From positions 1-7,163 of the forward strand of contig QKDF01000039.1 in assembly GCA_003245395.1 (NCBI GenBank): a stretch of DNA of 7,163 nucleotides. The letters are read 5' to 3'. How positions within the stretch are numbered: position 1 is the stretch's first letter; each line of letters opens with the position of its first letter. The stretch comes from Clostridia bacterium (GTDB taxonomy: Bacteria > Bacillota > Clostridia > Oscillospirales > Oscillospiraceae). Shown piece after piece: positions 1 through 4,778 of this stretch. Below the pieces are notes generated by a model. It was not told the origin of the DNA. It did no database searches and saw only the letters and a program-made list of their open reading frames with translations. A program made the translations under genes and the position numbers.

Positions 1-62
1 ACCCGACCGGCCACATCCAGTGCGATCTGGAGGTACTGGGCAGGCACAATTTTTTCGCGCAT
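1..62 (-). CDS. Probable GntR-family transcriptional regulator, N-terminal fragment
   Basis: Only the first 20 codons are present; the gene runs off the left edge of the window. The peptide begins MREKIVPAQYLQIALDVAGR. The pattern of a short basic start followed by P-x-x-Y-x-Q-I-A-x-D-x-A-G-R resembles the first helix of GntR-type winged-helix DNA-binding domains, where a 'YxQIAxxIAxxI' segment precedes the helix-turn-helix. The ATG at 62 is well supported: a ribosome binding site (AAGGTGGG on the minus strand, 69-76) lies 6 bases ahead, and a near-consensus promoter lies 32 bases further upstream. The effector and targets cannot be judged from this fragment. The family call rests on very few residues and is tentative. 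Confidence 0.55.
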   Translation of the reverse strand, partial: MREKIVPAQYLQIALDVAGR

Positions 63-93
63 TTTTGTCCCACCTTGTCTTTTGAATGGTTTT

Positions 94-122
94 ATTATAC
101 ACTGACAACTTGCATTTGTAAA
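94..122 (-). promoter_or_regulatory. Sigma-A type promoter of the GntR-like gene
   Basis: On the minus strand the -35 hexamer TTTACA (117-122) and a perfect -10 TATAAT (94-99) are separated by exactly 17 bases. The predicted start of transcription is near position 87, giving a leader of about 25 bases that contains the ribosome binding site at 69-76. This is one of the best promoter matches in the window. Confidence 0.8.
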
Positions 123-135
123 TAGGGATGTCAGT
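101..135. promoter_or_regulatory. Inverted repeat over the GntR-like promoter (possible operator)
   Basis: ACTGACA (101-107) and TGTCAGT (129-135) are perfect 7-bp inverted arms, 28 bp apart from centre to centre. The inner arm lies immediately upstream of the -10 box and the outer arm lies just beyond the -35 box, so a dimer or pair of dimers bound here would cover the promoter. Autoregulation by the adjacent regulator is an inference. Confidence 0.45.
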
Positions 136-168
136 TTTCTATATAAAAATATTCTGCCGGTATATAAA

Positions 169-205
169 AAAAGCAGGGGAAATCCGACGGATTTCCCCTG
201 CTTTT
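169..205 (-). terminator. Rho-independent terminator downstream of the DUF4330 gene
   Basis: A 17-bp perfect stem (169-185 with 189-205, core GCAGGGGAAATCC) has a 3-base loop. On the minus strand it is followed by a run of six T. It begins 14 bases past the stop codon of the DUF4330 gene. It also has a short T run on the plus strand, so weak two-way activity is possible, but no plus-strand gene ends here. Confidence 0.9.
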
Positions 206-219
206 ATGCGAAAAAACGC

Positions 220-699
220 TTATTTGCCCCACTGGACGTCGGTGATGACCACGTCCTTAAATTCGATATATTCACTCTTGAGAATATAGTCTGTCTTGCC
301 GATGCGGACCTCCTGGTCGCCGACCTTGGTGGTCTGAACCGCCTCGTCGGGCACGTCGATGGAGGCGGTGAAGTACAGCGTCACATGGTTGGGGTCCTTG
401 ACCCAGTCGCCGTTGGCGTCCAGGACGTAGTACGGTTCCTCACGGACGGATTCGATCTGACCGCCCACCAGTTCGCCCGAGGCCATCAGCGGAGAGGGCA
501 GGTGCTTCTGGCAGTTCTCATAAAGAGCGGCGTCCACCCCTTCGGCCTTCACCGTGTAGGTGACGTGGATGGTGTCGGCTGTACTTGTTCCCGTGTCCCT
601 GTTCAGCAGCTTATAGCCAACCAGAGCCAGCACCGCAAGAATCAAAATCACGGCGATAATATCGATTACATTGAATTTTTTACGCGCTTTTTGTTCCAT
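220..699 (-). CDS. DUF4330 family membrane-anchored protein
   Basis: The protein has 159 residues. A short basic N-terminus (MEQKARKKFN) leads into one hydrophobic helix at about residues 10-32, then an extracytoplasmic-type domain of about 125 residues. The opening 'FNVIDIIAVILILAVLAL' and the C-terminal 'VRIGKTDYILKSEYIEFKDVVITDV' stretch resemble DUF4330 proteins as I know them: single-pass proteins of unknown function found in Firmicutes and Cyanobacteria. The basic N-terminus predicts an N-in, C-out topology. The start at 699 is chosen because GGAGGT (709-714) lies 9 bases upstream; the frame stays open to an ATG at 804, but that extension crosses a hairpin and has no good ribosome binding site. 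The gene is divergent from the GT4-CsaB gene, which suggests, without proving, a role in cell-envelope polymer assembly. No catalytic motif is visible. Confidence 0.8.
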   Translation of the reverse strand: MEQKARKKFNVIDIIAVILILAVLALVGYKLLNRDTGTSTADTIHVTYTVKAEGVDAALYENCQKHLPSPLMASGELVGGQIESVREEPYYVLDANGDWVKDPNHVTLYFTASIDVPDEAVQTTKVGDQEVRIGKTDYILKSEYIEFKDVVITDVQWGK

Positions 700-716
700 G
701 TCCCTTTGACCTCCGT

Positions 717-738
717 AAAAAACGGCGCCGCGGCGCCG
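717..738 (-). promoter_or_regulatory. GC-rich palindrome plus U-run in the DUF4330 leader (attenuator-like)
   Basis: CGGCGCCGCGGCGCCG (723-738) is a perfect 16-bp palindrome. Read on the minus strand it can fold as a 6-bp GC stem with a 4-base loop and is followed directly by six T (717-722), the shape of an intrinsic terminator. It lies between the predicted promoter and the ribosome binding site of the DUF4330 gene, only 3 bases before the GGAGGT box. It could act as a leader attenuator or as a DNA-binding site; neither is shown. Confidence 0.45.
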
Positions 739-750
739 CATGTTTCCGAC

Positions 751-779
751 TTGCGCTGAAACTTTTCCCATTGTATAAT
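751..779 (+). promoter_or_regulatory. Candidate promoter for the GT4-CsaB gene
   Basis: A perfect -10 TATAAT (774-779) is preceded, 17 bases upstream, by TTGCGC (751-756), a weak -35. The predicted start is near 786, giving a 60-base leader. That leader carries a small hairpin (GCGTG/CACGC, 809-822) and the ribosome binding site AGAGGG (831-836), 9 bases ahead of the ATG. Confidence 0.5.
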
Positions 780-798
780 ACTTTTGCCGATTGCACAA
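770..798 (-). promoter_or_regulatory. Candidate promoter for the DUF4330 gene
   Basis: On the minus strand TTGTGC (793-798) and TACAAT (770-775) are separated by 17 bases. The predicted start is near 763, giving a leader of about 63 bases that includes the GC palindrome. Its -10 box overlaps the -10 box of the rightward promoter, so the two promoters would compete for polymerase. Confidence 0.45.
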
Positions 799-845
799 GA
801 GCAATTTCGCGTGTTTTCACGCTTTACAGAAGAGGGTAACAGTTT

Positions 846-3080
846 ATGAAAGTCATACATCTGATCAGCGGCGGCGACTCCGGCGGAGCCAAGACCCATG
901 TGCTGAGCCTGCTGGAGCATTTGAACCAGACCATCACGGCGCAGCTGGTCTGCTTCCGGGACGGCCCCTTTGCCAAAGAGGCGCGGGAGCGGGGCATTCC
1001 CACGGAGGTCATGGGCGGGGGCAACAACCTGCTGCGCATCCGCCGGGAGCTGACGGCCTATATCCGGGAAGGGGGGTTCGAGCTGATCCACTGCCACGGG
1101 TCTCGCGCCAACATGATCGGTTCCATGCTGCGCAAAACCACGGGGCTGCCCGTTTGTTCCACCGTCCACAGCGACTATAAGCTGGACTATATGGGCCGGC
1201 CATTGAGCCATCTGACCTTCGGCACCATCAACGCCCGGGCGCTGCGGAAGCTGGATTACCGCATCGGCGTATCCGACGCCATGGTGGATCTGCTGATCTC
1301 CCGGGGCTTTCCGCCCGACCGGTTCTATACCATTTACAACGGTATCGAATTCACGCCCGTTTCGCCCCAGGGGGACCGGCTGGAGTATCTGCACGGCCTG
1401 GGCCTGGACGCGGACGAGGACAGCGTGGTGGTGGGCATCGCCGCCCGGCTCAACCCGGTGAAGGACATCTCCACCCTGATTCGGGGCTTTGCGAAGGCTT
1501 ATGGCCAGTGTCGGCGGCTGCGGCTGCTCATCGCCGGGGACGGGGAGGAGCGCAAGAAGCTGGAGGATCTGGCCCGGCAGCTGGAGGTGGAGGACAAGGT
1601 GTGCTTCGCCGGATGGATCAGCGGCGGGATGGAGCGGTTTTACAGCGCTCTGGATGTCAACGCCCTCACCAGCCTGTCCGAGACGTTCCCCTATGCGCTG
1701 ACGGAGGGGGCCCGGTTTCACCTGGCCACGGTGGCCTCCGCCGTGGGCGGCATCCCGGCTTTGATCGACACGGATGTAAACGGGTATCTGTTTCAGCCCG
1801 GGGACGCCGACGCCCTGGGCGACGCTCTGGCGGCTCTGGCCGAGGACGACCGCCTGCGCCGGGACATGGGGGAAAAGCTGTTTCAAAAGGCGTCTGAGCA
1901 GTTCTCCATCGGCCATACGGTTTCAACCCAGCTGGGAATTTATCAGGATATTCTCCGCCGCCATGCCCGCCCCAAGGCAAAGCGGGACGGCGTGGTGATC
2001 TGCGGGGCGTACGGCCGGGGCAATGCCGGCGACGACGCCATTCTGGAGGCCATTCTGGAGGAGATGCGGGGCATCGACCCGGACATGCCCATGACCGTGC
2101 TGTCCAGAAACCCGAAGGAGACGCGCCTGACCTATCGGGTGGCGGCGGTGCACCGCTCCAATGTTCCGGTATGGCTTTGGGCGATGGCGCACAGTCGGCT
2201 GTACATCAACGGCGGGGGCAGCCTCATTCAGGATGTGACCTCCCGGCGGTCACTGTGGTTCTATCTCATCAACATCGCCCAGGCAAAGCGCCTGGGCTGC
2301 CGGGTGCAGATGTATGGCTGCGGCATCGGCCCTGTGACACGGGAGAGCCACCGCCGTCTGGCGGCGGATATCCTAAACCGCTGCGTGGATGTGGTGACGC
2401 TGCGGGAGCCGGACTCTCTGGCGGAGCTGAAATCCATGAACGTGGTGCGGCCCCGGATTCTGCTGACTGCCGACCCGGCGCTCACTCTCGCTCCGGCGGG
2501 GGACGACAAGGTGGACAGCCTGTTGCTTCAGGCGGGTGTTCCCCTGGACGGGCGGTATATCTGCTTCGCCCTGCGGCGGTGGAAGGATTTTGAGAAAAAG
2601 GCGCCCGCCTTTGCCGCCGCGGCCAAATACGCCTATGAGACACACGGCCTGACGCCGGTCTTTCTGGCGGTGGAGAAGTATCAGGACCCTGCGGCGGCAG
2701 CGATGGCCGCGCAGGAGCTGACGGTGCCCCACTATTTCCTCAACGACGTAGGCGGTGCGGGCACGATCATCGGTGCGCTGGCCCGGATGCAGGTGGTGGT
2801 ATCCATGCGGCTCCACGCACTGATTTTCGCCGCCGGTCAGGGAATTCCCCTGGTGGGCGTGGTATACGACCCGAAGGTGTCGGCCTTTTTGCGCTATATC
2901 GGACAGGATTTGTTCGTGGATCTTGCCGACATGACCAAGGCGCAGCTGTGCGGGATGATCGACCGGGCCGCCGAGCGCACCGAGCATCCGGAGCAGCAGG
3001 AGGCCGCCGTGGCGCGCCTGCAGGAGATGGAGCACCGCAACGTGGAGGTGGCCCGTGGACTTCTGGAGGGCGCGGAGTAA
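846..3080 (+). CDS. GT4 glycosyltransferase fused to CsaB-type polysaccharide pyruvyl transferase
   Basis: The 744-residue protein has two enzymes in one chain. Residues 1-370 form a GT-B fold, family GT4 glycosyltransferase: glycine-rich loop GGDSGGAKTH (9-18), IHCHGSRAN (81-89), RLNPVK (201-206), IAGDGEE (229-235) and the E-x7-E pair E279/E287. After a basic linker (about 371-381), residues 382-740 match CsaB: GAYGRGNAGDDAIL (387-400), YINGGGSLIQD (453-463), YGCGIGP (490-496), TADPAL (541-546) and SMRLHALIF (653-661, H657). CsaB enzymes transfer pyruvate from phosphoenolpyruvate to secondary cell-wall polysaccharide, creating the ketal that anchors SLH-domain proteins. The GT4 half probably adds a sugar to the same polymer precursor on the cytoplasmic face; its donor and acceptor are unknown. 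CsaB is normally a separate protein of about 360 residues. There is no ATG between codons 341 and 413, so separate translation of the second half looks unlikely. The start is supported by AGAGGG at 831-836. Confidence 0.9.
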   Translation: MKVIHLISGGDSGGAKTHVLSLLEHLNQTITAQLVCFRDGPFAKEARERGIPTEVMGGGNNLLRIRRELTAYIREGGFELIHCHGSRANMIGSMLRKTTGLPVCSTVHSDYKLDYMGRPLSHLTFGTINARALRKLDYRIGVSDAMVDLLISRGFPPDRFYTIYNGIEFTPVSPQGDRLEYLHGLGLDADEDSVVVGIAARLNPVKDISTLIRGFAKAYGQCRRLRLLIAGDGEERKKLEDLARQLEVEDKVCFAGWISGGMERFYSALDVNALTSLSETFPYALTEGARFHLATVASAVGGIPALIDTDVNGYLFQPGDADALGDALAALAEDDRLRRDMGEKLFQKASEQFSIGHTVSTQLGIYQDILRRHARPKAKRDGVVICGAYGRGNAGDDAILEAILEEMRGIDPDMPMTVLSRNPKETRLTYRVAAVHRSNVPVWLWAMAHSRLYINGGGSLIQDVTSRRSLWFYLINIAQAKRLGCRVQMYGCGIGPVTRESHRRLAADILNRCVDVVTLREPDSLAELKSMNVVRPRILLTADPALTLAPAGDDKVDSLLLQAGVPLDGRYICFALRRWKDFEKKAPAFAAAAKYAYETHGLTPVFLAVEKYQDPAAAAMAAQELTVPHYFLNDVGGAGTIIGALARMQVVVSMRLHALIFAAGQGIPLVGVVYDPKVSAFLRYIGQDLFVDLADMTKAQLCGMIDRAAERTEHPEQQEAAVARLQEMEHRNVEVARGLLEGAE

Positions 3081-3107
3081 AGCGCGGTGAAGACGCGGAA
3101 ATAAAGC

Positions 3108-3137
3108 AAAAAAGCAAGGCAAACGCCTTGCTTTTTT
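3108..3137. terminator. Bidirectional terminator between the GT4-CsaB gene and the first small CCC gene
   Basis: AAAAAAGCAAGGC (3108-3120) pairs with GCCTTGCTTTTTT (3125-3137) around a 4-base loop. The A run and T run flank the 7-bp GC core, so it works in both directions: it lies 28 bases past the GT4-CsaB stop and 44 bases past the stop of the leftward small gene. Its core stem is identical to that of the terminator at 3508-3535. Confidence 0.92.
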
Positions 3138-3180
3138 CTGTCTGGGAGGACGCGGAGCACGGGCTGCCGCCGCAGTGGAA

Positions 3181-3387
3181 TCACAGCAGCCCAGCGATAT
3201 TGGCCGGAAGCTGTTGCTCATCTTCGCAGATTTCACGCTGTACGGCGATGGTGCCCAGCGTGTCGCCCAGCTGTGTCAGCAGGGCCGAGACCAGAGACAG
3301 TTCGTTGGCCGTCATCTGTTGCGCCATAGCCACCGCCAGCGTATTCACGGCGGTGGTCAGAGCCAGCGGATCACAACAGCAGTTCAT
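3181..3387 (-). CDS. Small CCC-motif protein, copy 1 (resembles DUF6774)
   Basis: This 68-residue protein begins MNCCCDPLALTTAVNTLAVAM and continues with an ELSLVSALLTQLGDTLGTIA segment and QREIC. It lacks a signal peptide or transmembrane helix; the pattern suggests two amphipathic helices bracketed by an N-terminal Cys triplet (3-5) and a lone Cys (54). The layout resembles the small clostridial proteins filed under DUF6774, from memory and unverified; function is unknown. It is 31/54 identical to the protein at 3590-3778. The start at 3387 is supported by that alignment and by GGGTGA just upstream, which serves as a modest ribosome binding site. Its C-terminal tail (EDEQQLPANIAGLL) differs from its paralogue. 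It converges with the GT4-CsaB gene across a shared terminator. Confidence 0.8.
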   Translation of the reverse strand: MNCCCDPLALTTAVNTLAVAMAQQMTANELSLVSALLTQLGDTLGTIAVQREICEDEQQLPANIAGLL

Positions 3388-3464
3388 AACATCACCCGGG
3401 CTATTCTATGAAAAATCCGCCCATGAGGAACCTGTTCTTGCAAAATTCCGGCAGAACCGGAAAA
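3388..3464 (-). pseudogene. Ghost of the YetF-type gene 3' end plus upstream block of small gene copy 1
   Basis: The minus-strand sequence running up to the copy 1 start matches the sequence running from the end of the YetF-type gene up to the copy 2 start: a CCGG-rich stretch, GCAA-x-AACAGGTTCC, a T run, CATA-xx-ATAGCC-x-GGGTGATGTT. Read in the corresponding frame, copy 1 gives DFSGSAGILQEQVP against VFPISPETPQKQVP at the real C-terminus. The TGA stop of the intact gene is not preserved here. I read it as a leftover of duplication rather than a functional gene. Confidence 0.6.
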
Positions 3465-3507
3465 GTCCCAGGGGCGCATTCGGGAAAGCATCCGGCGGCA
3501 GGACGCA

Positions 3508-3535
3508 AAAAAGCAAGGCATTTGCCTTGCTTTTT
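3508..3535 (-). terminator. Rho-independent terminator of small CCC gene copy 2
   Basis: AAAAAGCAAGGC (3508-3519) pairs with GCCTTGCTTTTT (3524-3535) around loop ATTT. Minus-strand reading gives a run of six T past the stem. It lies 54 bases past the stop codon of copy 2. The core stem is identical to that of the terminator at 3108-3137, as expected for duplicated units. The A/T flanks would allow termination in both directions. Confidence 0.9.
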
Positions 3536-3589
3536 CCCGTCTGCGGGGCATCGGGTACCGGGCTGGCCGCCCCGGGGGAGTGGGGCGGT

Positions 3590-3778
3590 TCAAGTCTTGG
3601 ATTTGCGCAGGTTGGCGCACAGATCTCGCTGCGCGGCGATGGTGATCAGCGTGCGATTCATCTGTTCCAATATGGCGGCGAGCAGTAACAGCTCTTCCTC
3701 ACTTAAATTTTCCGCCAGCGCCACCGCCAGCGTGTTGATGGAGGTGGTCAGAGTCAGAGGGTCACAGCAGCAGTCCAT
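3590..3778 (-). CDS. Small CCC-motif protein, copy 2 (resembles DUF6774)
   Basis: This 62-residue protein begins MDCCCDPLTLTTSINTLAVAL, followed by an ENLSEEELLLLAAILEQMNRTLITIA segment and QRDLC, then a short basic tail (ANLRKSKT). It shares the Cys triplet (3-5), the LTT-xx-NTLAVA block, the central EL helix, TL-x-TIA-x-QR and the final Cys (54) with its paralogue. No membrane segment or signal peptide is seen. The start codon lies 35 bases past the YetF-type stop codon, so the two may be co-transcribed, although a TAAGAT -10-like box in the gap could give it its own promoter. Function is unknown; the Cys arrangement could bind metal or form disulphides, which is inference only. Confidence 0.82.
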   Translation of the reverse strand: MDCCCDPLTLTTSINTLAVALAENLSEEELLLLAAILEQMNRTLITIAAQRDLCANLRKSKT

Positions 3779-3813
3779 AACATCACCCAGGCTATCTTAT
3801 GAAAAAAACGCCC

Positions 3814-4530
3814 TCAGGGAACCTGTTTTTGCGGAGTTTCCGGTGAAATCGGAAAAACCGTCAGTTTGGTGCCGCCGTCCCACATGGCCAGAAGCACCTC
3901 CGATTCGTCGCGAAAGCCCTGCTGCATGAGTGCCCGGCGCACCCAGGCGGCCTCCTTGCCAACCGCCTGAATATTCCGCGGCAGCAGTTTGCCGTCCATC
4001 ACAAAGGGGATATGCACCAGGGCTTGCTTGGGACTCAGGTTCAGGTCGGACGGTGTGGCGGGGCGGTACGGCTCTTTGGGCAGAAAGCTGACGGAGCCGT
4101 TGTGCTCCAGCAGCGCGGTCTGGATCTGACTCAGGTCAAAATATCCCTCCGCACGGCACAGCGTCAGAAATTCGTTCAGATCCAGCCGGGCTTTCCGCAG
4201 ATTTTTTCGGTAGATCTGCCCGTTGTCCAGCAGAGCCAGCGGCTTGCCGTTGATGAAGCTGCGCGCCCGGATGGATTTGGTGGACAGCTCCGAGATGCCG
4301 AAGGCCGTCAGCCCGTAAATCACCAGTGCCGTCAGCGGCTGCACCGGCTCTTCCAGCTCCGTGGCCAGCTCCGCCGCGATGGAGCCGATGGTGATGCCGA
4401 TGATATAGTCAAACAGCGTCAGCTGGGACACCTGCTTACAGCCCATCAGCTTGGTCAGCCCAAACAGCACCACCAGAGAGAGCACCGAGGTCAGCGCAGT
4501 GGGCCCGATATCGGCCAATGCTTCTTTCAT
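3814..4530 (-). CDS. YetF-type (DUF421) membrane protein
   Basis: The 238-residue protein has a family-typical length and layout. There are three predicted membrane helices (about 11-29, 38-57 and 64-82), with the segment QLTLFDYIIGITIGSIAAEL (36-55) matching the 'LTPFDxVVxxxIG' signature of the family. A cytosolic two-lobe domain follows: INGKPLALLDNGQIYRKNLRKARL (93-116), L-x-EFL, EGYFDLSQIQTALLEHNGSVSFL (128-150), then a second lobe (about 165-225). Bacillus relatives include YetF and YdfS; their molecular role is not settled. The ATG at 4530 is the first in frame after a TGA at 4543-4545. The only Shine-Dalgarno candidate, GAAAGG (4545-4550), is 14 bases from it, an unusually long gap filled by a repeated element. 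Translation may therefore be controlled by leader folding. Confidence 0.87.
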   Translation of the reverse strand: MKEALADIGPTALTSVLSLVVLFGLTKLMGCKQVSQLTLFDYIIGITIGSIAAELATELEEPVQPLTALVIYGLTAFGISELSTKSIRARSFINGKPLALLDNGQIYRKNLRKARLDLNEFLTLCRAEGYFDLSQIQTALLEHNGSVSFLPKEPYRPATPSDLNLSPKQALVHIPFVMDGKLLPRNIQAVGKEAAWVRRALMQQGFRDESEVLLAMWDGGTKLTVFPISPETPQKQVP

Positions 4531-4597
4531 TGAAAATGATCATGCCTTTCGTTTTATTTCAAGTCACAAAATGGTCATGAGAGACATGATCATTTTG
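4531..4597 (-). promoter_or_regulatory. Leader of the YetF-type gene with three copies of an AAAATGATCATG element
   Basis: Read on the minus strand, arm a (CAAAATGATCATG, 4585-4597), arm b (CATGACCATTTTG, 4567-4579) and arm c (CATGATCATTTT, 4533-4544) occur in that order. Arm a pairs with b across a 5-base loop with one mismatch. Arm a can instead pair with c perfectly, extending to 15 pairs (4582-4596 with 4533-4547, one G-U) and covering the AGG of the ribosome binding site. The same elements could instead be protein-binding sites built on the ATGATCAT palindrome. Confidence 0.5.
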
Positions 4598-4644
4598 CGC
4601 ATCATTTGCGGTTTCGCCAAGCAAGAGCAAATGGTACATTCACA

Positions 4645-4674
4645 TGTTTTGTTTGAATACGCTCAAACAAAACA
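4645..4674. repeat. Perfect 12-bp inverted repeat
   Basis: TGTTTTGTTTGA (4645-4656) and TCAAACAAAACA (4663-4674) are perfect reverse complements with a 6-base spacer. The repeat abuts the CLC terminator hairpin, and its right arm contains the terminator's U-run as read on the minus strand. The rest of the 248-bp gap between the YetF-type and CLC genes shows no convincing promoter or small gene. Confidence 0.7.
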
Positions 4675-4706
4675 CTCCTTCCGCACAGATGTACGGAAGG
4701 AGTGTT
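4671..4706 (-). terminator. Rho-independent terminator of the CLC gene
   Basis: AACACTCCTTCCG (4671-4683) pairs with CGGAAGGAGTGTT (4694-4706), a 13-bp stem with a 10-base loop. On the minus strand it is followed by TTTGTTTGA, a broken T run. It lies 72 bases past the CLC stop codon. No T run follows on the plus strand, so it is directional. The interrupted U-run suggests incomplete termination and possible read-through into the YetF-type gene. Confidence 0.8.
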
Positions 4707-4778
4707 GCCAAAAACCTGGGTTTTATTCCCGCCATCGACAGGCGGCAAGAGAATGCACTGAAATTATGTAAACTGATT

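Larger units (their letters stand above)
3108..3464. repeat. Tandem duplication, copy 1 (terminator, small gene, upstream block, gene-tail ghost)
   Basis: This 357-bp segment parallels 3508-3857 in order and sequence: terminator with GCAAGGC stem, CCC small gene, the shared block GGGTGATGTT before the ATG, and an upstream stretch containing AACAGGTTCC. The start codons are 391 bp apart and the terminator centres 399 bp apart. In copy 2 the AACAGGTTCC stretch is the last part of the YetF-type coding region; here the same sequence lies in no intact gene. Confidence 0.8.
3508..3857. repeat. Tandem duplication, copy 2
   Basis: This 350-bp segment is the second unit: terminator, CCC small gene, GGGTGATGTT block and the last coding stretch of the intact YetF-type gene. 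Because the upstream part is joined to an intact gene here, this copy probably keeps the original arrangement. The nucleotide match is patchy in the coding part, so the duplication is not recent. Confidence 0.8.

Noticed and set aside
700..804. N-terminal extension of the DUF4330 protein to an ATG at 804
   Set aside because: The 35 extra residues precede a standard short basic N-terminus and membrane helix. The GGAGGT box favours the start at 699, and the extension would run through the candidate promoter and the GC palindrome.
666..1916. Long minus-strand open frame (about 416 codons) opposite the GT4-CsaB gene
   Set aside because: Its protein is rich in Gln, Val, His and Gly with no recognisable family. 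It is the antisense shadow of a GC-rich real gene, and its 3' end overlaps the well-supported DUF4330 start region.
2373..3236. Minus-strand open frame of 287 codons across the CsaB half and the terminator
   Set aside because: It crosses a strong terminator hairpin and lies opposite conserved CsaB motifs; low-complexity Arg/His-rich product.
3108..3535. The two GCAAGGC hairpins as a CRISPR-like or mobile-element repeat
   Set aside because: Only two copies, each placed just past a stop codon with a T run, and explained by a tandem gene duplication.
2948..3688. Plus-strand open frame of 246 codons spanning the duplicated region
   Set aside because: It overlaps the end of the GT4-CsaB gene out of frame, runs through two terminators, and is opposite two small genes confirmed by their mutual similarity.
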